Shown here in pieces: positions 1 to 5,528 of a stretch of DNA of 5,528 nt. The stretch is from NCBI GenBank assembly GCA_011192085.1, contig DUEQ01000352.1:1-5528 (forward strand). Reading direction: 5' to 3'. The DNA is from Caldilineae bacterium (GTDB lineage: Bacteria > Chloroflexota > Anaerolineae > J102). The notes under the pieces were generated by a model, which was not told the origin of the DNA, ran no database searches, and worked only from the letters and a program-made list of their open reading frames with translations. A program made the position numbers and the translations under genes. Numbering within the stretch: the stretch's first letter is position 1; every line of letters begins with the position of its first letter.

Positions 1-10
1 ATTAGGTTTT

Positions 11-32
11 TAATCCTTCATCCTAATCCTTC
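11..32. repeat. 9-bp direct repeat upstream of the acyl-CoA dehydrogenase gene
   Basis: TAATCCTTC occurs at 11-19 and again at 24-32, a 13-bp period, just upstream of the ribosome binding site of the first gene. It could be a tandem binding site for a regulator or simple low-complexity sequence. Nothing else in the 62-bp leader identifies a promoter with confidence. Confidence 0.3.
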
Positions 33-49
33 CAGCCCAACAACCACAT

Positions 50-55
50 AAGGAG
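50..55 (+). promoter_or_regulatory. Shine-Dalgarno of the acyl-CoA dehydrogenase gene
   Basis: AAGGAG lies 7 nt before the ATG at 63. It is a near-perfect anti-16S match at good spacing and fixes the start of the first gene. Confidence 0.8.
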
Positions 56-62
56 CAACGCC

Positions 63-1241
<1,179 letters not shown>

Positions 1242-1374
1242 CCCATATTCTGTGTGATGCATTGTCACGGAGATGGAGCCGATGTTGCGGACCGACGCGG
1301 ACGCTCCCCGATGCGTCTCGTTCTGTGGTCATCGGTTTCATCCGCGTATCAGGTCATTGATCCCATCTCTGCCC

Positions 1375-1379
1375 AAGGA
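1375..1379 (+). promoter_or_regulatory. Shine-Dalgarno of the MDR dehydrogenase gene
   Basis: AAGGA lies 8 nt before the ATG at 1388. The 16 bases from here through the ATG match the corresponding leader of the first gene at 13 positions, so both genes appear to use the same style of initiation site. Confidence 0.7.
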
Positions 1380-1387
1380 CAAGCGCC

Positions 1388-2440
1388 ATGAAAGCTGTCA
1401 TTTTTCGAGAACATAGCCCCGATCTGGATGTCTACGACGTGGTCGATGACATGCCCGTGCCCGAGATTGGCCCAGACGAGGTGCTGATCAAAGTGCATTA
1501 TGCCGCGCTCAATCGCCTGGACGATTGGGTGCGCAAGGGCTGGCCCGGCCTGAATTTGGAACTTCCTCACATTCCCGGCAGCGACTTCGCGGGGGAGATC
1601 GCGGCCGTAGGCGAACGGGTCGCCGGCTGGAGCGTGGGCCAACGGGTAACGGGCAATCCCACATTGTTCTGCGGCCAGTGTCGCTACTGTCTGCAAGGGA
1701 ATCAACACCTGTGCGATCATTTCAGCATCGTGGGCGAGCATGTGCGCGGGGCTTGCGCCGAATACATGAAGCTCCCCGCCCGCAACCTCATCGCCATCCC
1801 CGACGGCGTGGACCTGAAGCTGGTGGCCGCGGGGAATTTGGTGGGAGTGACCGCGTGGCGCAATCTCATCGTGGATGGCGGACTGCGGCCCAATGAGCGG
1901 GCGCTCATCGTAGGCGCGGGCGGCGGCGTGAACATGACCGCCATCCAACTGGCGAAGCTGGTGGGCGCGACGGTGTGGGTGGTGGCCAGTAACGCGTGGA
2001 AGGCGGAGAAGGCCCTGGAGCTGGGCGCGGATTGGGCCATCGACCGCAGCCAGGAGCCCAACTGGGCCAAAGCCGTGTGGAAGAAGAGCAACCGCCAGGG
2101 CGTGGATGTGGTGGTGGACAATGTGGGCCAGGCCACGTGGGGCAGCAGTTTGCGGGCCCTGGGCAAACATGGGCGCTTGCTCACCGTGGGCGGCACCACG
2201 GGCTATCGGGCGGAGGTCCCCGTCAATCTCATCTTCATGCGCCAACAGCGCATCATCGGCAGCACCATGGGCAATATGGAAGATGCGCGCAACGCGTTCG
2301 AGCTTATCTTTTCGGGCAAGATCACCCCTGTCATTGACAGCGTGTGGCCCCTGGAGGGCTATGTGGACGCGATGAAAAAGATGATAGCGGGCGAGCATTT
2401 CGGCAAGCTGGTCATCGACGTTCGGTCGGCTCAAAAATAG
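1388..2440 (+). CDS. zinc-binding MDR-family alcohol dehydrogenase / quinone oxidoreductase-like protein
   Basis: A 350-residue medium-chain dehydrogenase/reductase, probably an NAD(P)H-dependent oxidoreductase of the cytoplasm. The N-terminal GroES-like domain (about 1-135) carries the structural-zinc lobe CGQCRYCLQGNQHLC, with Cys95, Cys98, Cys101 and Cys109 in the classic C-x2-C-x2-C-x7-C spacing. The Rossmann domain holds the nucleotide-binding loop IVGAGGGVNMTAIQLAK (174-190), followed by VVVDNVGQATW (241-251) and GRLLTVGGTTG (262-272). The catalytic-zinc site is not conventional: the usual GHE is GSD (64-66), the usual first Cys lies in ALNRLDD and is probably Asn42, and no Cys is seen near 150. 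This resembles quinone oxidoreductase or enoyl reductase relatives, so substrate assignment is open. AAGGA precedes the ATG by 8 nt. It lies 146 bp after the acyl-CoA dehydrogenase, and a strong hairpin follows 39 bp after its stop, so it likely ends the transcription unit. Confidence 0.9.
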   Translation: MKAVIFREHSPDLDVYDVVDDMPVPEIGPDEVLIKVHYAALNRLDDWVRKGWPGLNLELPHIPGSDFAGEIAAVGERVAGWSVGQRVTGNPTLFCGQCRYCLQGNQHLCDHFSIVGEHVRGACAEYMKLPARNLIAIPDGVDLKLVAAGNLVGVTAWRNLIVDGGLRPNERALIVGAGGGVNMTAIQLAKLVGATVWVVASNAWKAEKALELGADWAIDRSQEPNWAKAVWKKSNRQGVDVVVDNVGQATWGSSLRALGKHGRLLTVGGTTGYRAEVPVNLIFMRQQRIIGSTMGNMEDARNAFELIFSGKITPVIDSVWPLEGYVDAMKKMIAGEHFGKLVIDVRSAQK

Positions 2441-2469
2441 GCGTTACGGGCGACCCGCCGATATAGCTA

Positions 2470-2562
2470 CAGGTGAAAGGACGGTGGACGACAGCGTGTA
2501 TGCTTCACCATCGTCCATCGTCCATTTTCGCAACCGTCATCCCCTCATCTCGCTTTCACCTG
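2470..2562. repeat. 93-bp palindromic intergenic element bounded by 10-bp inverted repeats
   Basis: CAGGTGAAAG (2470-2479) is perfectly complementary to CTTTCACCTG (2553-2562). The stretch between them contains the 13-bp hairpin and a tandem heptamer TCGTCCA (2511-2517 and 2518-2524). A further short complement, GGTGAA (2472-2477) with TTCACC (2504-2509), offers an alternative fold. No target-site duplication is visible beside the ends. It may be a repetitive extragenic palindrome or a miniature inverted-repeat relic. Its copy number elsewhere is unknown. Confidence 0.5.
2479..2528 (+). terminator. probable Rho-independent terminator after the MDR dehydrogenase gene
   Basis: Bases 2479-2491 (GGACGGTGGACGA) pair with 2511-2523 (TCGTCCATCGTCC) over 13 bp, with a single G-T wobble. 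The 19-nt loop can itself form AGCG/TGCT. The stem is followed at once by ATTTT (2524-2528). It starts 39 bp after the stop of the preceding gene and lies before the likely start of the next. The T run is short, so efficiency is uncertain. Confidence 0.6.
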
Positions 2563-2578
2563 ACCACCAGACGTCTGC

Positions 2579-2607
2579 TTGGCAAGCGTATCAAGTTGGG
2601 GCACAAT
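2579..2607 (+). promoter_or_regulatory. possible promoter for a leaderless membrane-protein mRNA
   Basis: TTGGCA (2579-2584) and CACAAT (2602-2607) are separated by exactly 17 bp, matching the -35 and -10 consensus at 5/6 and 4/6 positions. A start point 7 nt past the -10 would fall on the ATG at 2614. That ATG has AAGG only 2 nt upstream, too close for a normal Shine-Dalgarno. A leaderless transcript is therefore a reasonable inference, but the -10 match is modest. Confidence 0.4.
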
Positions 2608-2613
2608 AAGGCT

Positions 2614-3399
2614 ATGACCGCGCTAACGACCTGGTATCAGGGCATGAAGGGCAGCATCCGGCCCGTTGTCCATTTCCGCAGCGACCGCTATTGGGAGGTG
2701 GACGCGTGGCGCGGGTTCGCCATCGTGATCATGGTTATTTACCATCTGGTGTGGGACCTGTACGGCCTGGCGGGCTGGGATATCGAGATGTACACAGGCT
2801 TCTGGCACTACTGGCAACTCGTCACGGCCAGCTCCTTCATCGGGTTGGTGGGCGTTTCCATGAGTCTGCGAGCGGGGCGAATGCGGCAGAAGGGAACCAT
2901 GCGCTTCGGGCCTTTCTTCCGGCGGGGATTGATCATCTTCTCCTGGGGCGTGGTCATCAGCCTGGTGACATGGATTTATCAGCCTGCCAGCTATGTGCGC
3001 TTCGGCATCCTCCATTTCATTGGCGTAGCCATGATCCTGGCCTATCCCTTCCTACGCTTTCGCTGGCTGAATCTCATCCTGGGCGTGGCGCTGCTCCTCA
3101 CCCCCGAGGTCATCTCCTGGCGACATGACATGGCCTGGCTGGCGTGGCTGGGGATGATAAGGGAGCCCCAGCCAGCGTTCGATTATTTCCCGGTGATCCC
3201 CTGGCTGGGCGTCGCGCTTCTCGGCATCTTTGTAGGGAACATGCTTTATCCTAAGGGGAAGCGGGCGTTTTCCATGCCCGATGGATCCCGCTACGCGCCT
3301 GTGCGCTGGCTGGCGCTGGCGGGCCAGAATTCGCTGCTCCTCTACCTCATCCATCAGCCCATCCTCATCACCTTGCTGATTCTATCGGGCCTGATTTGA
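2614..3399 (+). CDS. DUF1624 / heparan-alpha-glucosaminide N-acetyltransferase-like membrane protein
   Basis: A 261-residue polytopic membrane protein of the family that includes the catalytic domain of human HGSNAT, a transmembrane acetyltransferase. Near the N-terminus is the family-type motif VDAWRGFAIVIMVIYHLVWD (29-48), where VD..RG leads into the first membrane helix. Later family-like pieces are RFGILHFIGVAMIL (129-142), DYFPVIPWLGVALLGIFVG (190-208) and LALAGQNSLLLYLIHQP (233-249). About seven hydrophobic helices can be placed near 32-50, 66-84, 103-121, 131-147, 150-164, 190-208 and 239-259. Family membership suggests acyl transfer to a cell-envelope sugar, but the bacterial substrate is unknown. 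I reject a possible GTG start at 2473 because its extra 47 residues are encoded by the palindromic element and look unlike protein. ATG 2614 is chosen; ATG 2644 is an alternative. It converges with the peptidase gene, 18 bp between stops. Confidence 0.87.
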   Translation: MTALTTWYQGMKGSIRPVVHFRSDRYWEVDAWRGFAIVIMVIYHLVWDLYGLAGWDIEMYTGFWHYWQLVTASSFIGLVGVSMSLRAGRMRQKGTMRFGPFFRRGLIIFSWGVVISLVTWIYQPASYVRFGILHFIGVAMILAYPFLRFRWLNLILGVALLLTPEVISWRHDMAWLAWLGMIREPQPAFDYFPVIPWLGVALLGIFVGNMLYPKGKRAFSMPDGSRYAPVRWLALAGQNSLLLYLIHQPILITLLILSGLI

Positions 3400-3417
3400 A
3401 GATATAGTTACTCGTTC

Positions 3418-5346
3418 TTAGGGACTTTGTGCCGATGATCTGTGTGCATCATCGGCATTCTCAGCGCGCGACGCCACCTCCACAACCACCATCATCCTCC
3501 CCACCAATGTTTTGCCGTAGCTCTGATTGATGATAATTCGCCCGCCATCTTGGGCGGTCGCTCCCTTTTTCATGTGAATGGTGAGGACGGCCATCCGGCT
3601 CTCCGTAGCCTGGCTGGCAAAGCGTTTCAGCACGGCGTCGTCATTTTCACGCTCCCGTTTTCGATAGGCTTGCGCCTTCTCAATGCTCAGATCGATGCGC
3701 CCATTGCGAAAGCCCTGGCGGTCCACCCGCAGGCGGCGCAGGGTCAGTTCGCCGGGGAGTCCATAGATGGGAAAGGTGAATCGTGCAGTTTCTCCGGGCC
3801 GCACCTGGAGATGCACCACATTTTTCTGGGCGATGTTGTTGTCGTAGCGCACGGCCCATAGGTGCTGTGCGGGGTCTTCCGCTGCATGGAGACGGACGAG
3901 TATGCGACTGGAGGGATGCGCTTCGGGCGTCCATTGCAACGACGCGATGGCGTTCGCCTGGGGCTCGATGTCGCCCAGCTCGATTTCCCCCACTTCCCGC
4001 CACATCTCGGGCCAGATGGAGGGCGAGGCGGGGGCGATGAAGACCTGAGCCCGGACCTGAGTGGCTCGTTCCGGGCCGAGATTCCACGCCCGGACATAAA
4101 TCCAGTGTGCTTCTCCGGCCACAGGGGGTTGATGCCTCTCCTCGCCATCGGGTTTCCGTCGCACCCAGATATCGGGGCTGTTGAAAGTCAGACCGCGGCT
4201 GGGCGCACTCCCCCGGTCGTCCTCATTATCGCGCAGATACACATCCGCAGTCACCAGGGGGAGGGCTGCATCGGCGATGCTGTTGTGCTTTTGGAGAAAT
4301 GCGTAGGGGATGAGTCCCAGTCCTGAACCGAATGGATTCTTCTGGCCCCAGGGGGACCAGGCGTTGCGTACGATGAAATAGCCGCGACCAGGCGCGGTTT
4401 CGTCATCCACATAGCCTGCCAGCGCCATCGCATGAGCGCCCAGGGGCTTTTCATCGGGAAGCGGCAGGTTGATTTTGCCGAACTTGCGGGTGGTCCGGCT
4501 GTGAAACCAGGAAGGATAGATGGGGATGGCGATCATCACCGAATGGCCTTGCAACAAGGCCCCCTTCATGCTGTCGATGTCATCGGGGCGCAGGTGAATG
4601 ATGCGTCCGATGCGGTGACGGGCCGCGTCCTCCACCGCCTTTTGAGGGGGCGGCCCCTGACCCTCATTGCCGGGCGTGGGATGAGGATTGTAGCGCCAGG
4701 TGGATTCCCGGGGCGCGCCCGCCTCCAACAGGCATTTCATTCCCAGATAGGGATACGTGCCGCTGACCGCGGGCAAGCCATCTTGTTCTTTGCACCACCA
4801 ATAGATGAACTGTTCTGAAAAGTCGATGGTTTTGAGATCGGGCTTCTTGCCCAGGCGCTTGTATTGCTGGATCGCTAAGAATTCGCGAACCGCGGCCGCG
4901 GCGAAGGCGACACACGTGCCGCGCGCGCCCTGATTGCGGGTGGGCGGCAGCTCATCGGCGTAACTCAAGGCTGGAGGCATGGGCGCTTCGTAGGGGATGC
5001 GTTCATATTCGATTTCGGCCCGCAAGGCTGGAGGCGGCTCCAGCGCGCCGCTGGCGTATTCCACGTCATCCAGATCTACATTGACCTCATGGCCGCGCAT
5101 CTGGCTCAGTTGGTCGCGCGCGTCGTTCAGAATGGTCGCTAGCGTTGGCGCTTCCACCCCCAACAGCTTGGCCAGCCCCTGCCGGAACGAAGGCAGATCG
5201 CCCAGAGCCGTGAACTCCTGGATACTGATGATCCAGTGTTTTTTCAATGTCTCGATTTGGGATTTCGTCAGTCCCGGAACCCGTTCCAGGGGAGCAGGAT
5301 TGGGCAGGGGTTTGGGTGATTCGAGGATGATCATGGCGGGGGGCAT
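3418..5346 (-). CDS. papain-like C1 family cysteine peptidase with HhH-like N-terminus and CARDB-like C-terminal domain
   Basis: A 642-residue protein (numbered from the ATG at 5346) predicted to cleave peptide bonds with a papain-type Cys-His-Asn site. NQGARGTC (138-145) supplies the oxyanion Gln139 and nucleophile Cys145. GAHAMALAGY (303-312) supplies His305, and RNAWSPWG (327-334) supplies Asn328, so the active site appears intact. Before it, VPGLTKSQIETLKKHWIIS (23-41) and the following helices to about 81 look like a helix-hairpin-helix or DUF4332-type segment rather than a normal papain propeptide. After it, LRDNEDDRGSAPS (371-383), SPDIWVRR (390-397), VRAWNLGP (418-425) and YDNNIAQKNV (501-510) mark a CARDB/Ig-like domain. 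A beta-rich tail with a basic helix near 551-581 completes the protein. No signal peptide or membrane helix is visible, so it is cytoplasmic or uses a non-classical export route. An in-frame TTG at 5403 is part of the -35 box and is rejected. ATG 5334 is an alternative start; neither ATG has a Shine-Dalgarno. Natural substrate unknown. Confidence 0.88.
   Translation of the reverse strand: MPPAMIILESPKPLPNPAPLERVPGLTKSQIETLKKHWIISIQEFTALGDLPSFRQGLAKLLGVEAPTLATILNDARDQLSQMRGHEVNVDLDDVEYASGALEPPPALRAEIEYERIPYEAPMPPALSYADELPPTRNQGARGTCVAFAAAAVREFLAIQQYKRLGKKPDLKTIDFSEQFIYWWCKEQDGLPAVSGTYPYLGMKCLLEAGAPRESTWRYNPHPTPGNEGQGPPPQKAVEDAARHRIGRIIHLRPDDIDSMKGALLQGHSVMIAIPIYPSWFHSRTTRKFGKINLPLPDEKPLGAHAMALAGYVDDETAPGRGYFIVRNAWSPWGQKNPFGSGLGLIPYAFLQKHNSIADAALPLVTADVYLRDNEDDRGSAPSRGLTFNSPDIWVRRKPDGEERHQPPVAGEAHWIYVRAWNLGPERATQVRAQVFIAPASPSIWPEMWREVGEIELGDIEPQANAIASLQWTPEAHPSSRILVRLHAAEDPAQHLWAVRYDNNIAQKNVVHLQVRPGETARFTFPIYGLPGELTLRRLRVDRQGFRNGRIDLSIEKAQAYRKRERENDDAVLKRFASQATESRMAVLTIHMKKGATAQDGGRIIINQSYGKTLVGRMMVVVEVASRAENADDAHRSSAQSP
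3430..3457 (+). terminator. perfect 10-bp hairpin at the convergent gene ends
   Basis: TGCCGATGAT (3430-3439) and ATCATCGGCA (3448-3457) are perfect complements around an 8-nt loop. The hairpin starts 31 bp after the stop of the plus-strand membrane protein gene and sits inside the last codons of the opposing peptidase gene. On the plus strand it is followed only by TTCTC, and on the minus strand by no T run, so it is a weak intrinsic terminator or an RNA 3'-end stabiliser. Confidence 0.5.
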
Positions 5347-5374
5347 GCATACGACATGAGGGGGATTGATGTGG

Positions 5375-5403
5375 AGTATAGCACTGATGAGCTCGGTTGA
5401 CAA
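5375..5403 (-). promoter_or_regulatory. sigma70-type promoter of the peptidase gene (extended -10)
   Basis: Read on the minus strand, TTGTCA (5403-5398) and TATACT (5380-5375) are separated by exactly 17 bp, each matching consensus at 5/6 positions. TG stands one base before the -10, giving an extended -10 (TGCTATACT). The start of transcription should be near 5368, about 22 nt before the ATG at 5346. This places the upstream TTG codon outside the mRNA. Confidence 0.7.
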
Positions 5404-5428
5404 TGGCTTGGGAAATCACCGTGACGGA

Positions 5429-5482
5429 CGGATGACGAATCCGCCCTGGAGGCGACCTATTCCCAGCCAGATTCGTGATCCG
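5429..5482. repeat. imperfect inverted repeat upstream of the peptidase promoter
   Basis: CGGATGACGAATC (5429-5441) pairs with GATTCGTGATCCG (5470-5482) at 12 of 13 positions around a 28-nt spacer. The left arm can alternatively fold locally as CGGAT/ATCCG around GACGA. It lies about 25 bp behind the -35 box of the peptidase gene. It could be an extragenic palindrome, a terminator for a gene beyond the window edge, or an operator. The rest of 5404-5528 shows no convincing gene. Confidence 0.5.
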
Positions 5483-5528
5483 GCGGAGTAATGACCTGAA
5501 AATGCCCCGCACTTTGGATGATATGGGC

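Noticed and set aside
1262..1290. TTGTCA at 1262-1267 as a -35 box for the MDR gene
   Set aside because: No -10-like hexamer occurs at 16-18 bp downstream.
1279..1336. Weak hairpins after the acyl-CoA dehydrogenase (CCGATG 1308-1313 with CATCGG 1330-1335; GACGC 1300-1304 with GCGTC 1313-1317)
   Set aside because: The stems are only 5-6 bp, mutually exclusive, and lack a T run. They are within what chance gives in GC-rich sequence, so I do not call a terminator or attenuator.
1349..2434. Long minus-strand open frame (361 codons) opposite the MDR dehydrogenase
   Set aside because: It mirrors a gene with clear MDR motifs. Its translation is rich in His, Ala and Gly with no recognisable domain, as expected for the antisense frame of GC-rich coding DNA.
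2473..2613. N-terminal extension of the membrane protein from a GTG start
   Set aside because: The extension is encoded by the hairpin and inverted-repeat element, lacks the composition of real protein, and precedes a family-conserved start region. A candidate promoter also lies inside it.
5459..5528. Possible C-terminal end of a minus-strand gene entering from the right edge (23 codons, stop at 5457-5459; translation ends HFQVITPPDHESGWE)
   Set aside because: The translation looks mildly protein-like, but the frame is short, has no recognised domain, and overlaps the right arm of the inverted repeat. Sequence beyond the window would decide it.
5502..5528. Possible start of a plus-strand gene at the right edge (MPRTLDDMG)
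   Set aside because: Only nine codons are visible, and the nearest GGAG is 13 nt from the ATG, too far for a convincing ribosome binding site.

Overview
The window (5528 bp, GC-rich) looks like an ordinary bacterial chromosome segment. It holds four complete protein genes, no RNA genes and no recognisable transposase, integrase or CRISPR array. Gene content, gene style and short heptamer-like intergenic hairpins suggest Chloroflexota (Anaerolineae-like). This is an impression from protein style, not a demonstrated placement.

Layout: (1) 63-1241, plus strand, an acyl-CoA dehydrogenase with all family signatures and a clear Shine-Dalgarno. (2) 1388-2440, plus strand, a zinc-type medium-chain dehydrogenase/reductase (MDR) that keeps the four structural-zinc cysteines but has lost the usual catalytic-zinc ligands. 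(3) 2441-2613, an intergenic stretch with a 13-bp GC-rich hairpin followed by TTTT, nested in a 10-bp inverted repeat. It is probably the terminator of the upstream pair and may be a small repetitive palindromic element. (4) 2614-3396 (stop codon to 3399), plus strand, a multi-pass membrane protein of the DUF1624 / heparan-alpha-glucosaminide N-acetyltransferase family, possibly translated from a leaderless mRNA. (5) A perfect 10-bp hairpin at 3430-3457 lies at the convergent gene ends. (6) 3418-5346, minus strand, a papain-like (C1) cysteine peptidase with an N-terminal helix-hairpin-helix-like segment and C-terminal beta-rich domains including a CARDB-like one. It has no visible signal peptide. 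(7) 5375-5403, a near-consensus extended -10 promoter reading leftward into the peptidase. (8) 5404-5528, an apparently non-coding end with an imperfect inverted repeat.

How the genes work together: the two dehydrogenases share a strand and have similar leaders, and could both serve acyl-CoA or other carbon oxidation/reduction. The 146-bp gap leaves co-transcription open. The membrane acyltransferase-like gene and the peptidase converge and show no obvious link to the dehydrogenases or to each other. I did not find a convincing new multi-gene system. The most interesting items are the peptidase architecture with its promoter-based start correction, the zinc-ligand loss in the MDR enzyme, and the structured intergenic palindromes.
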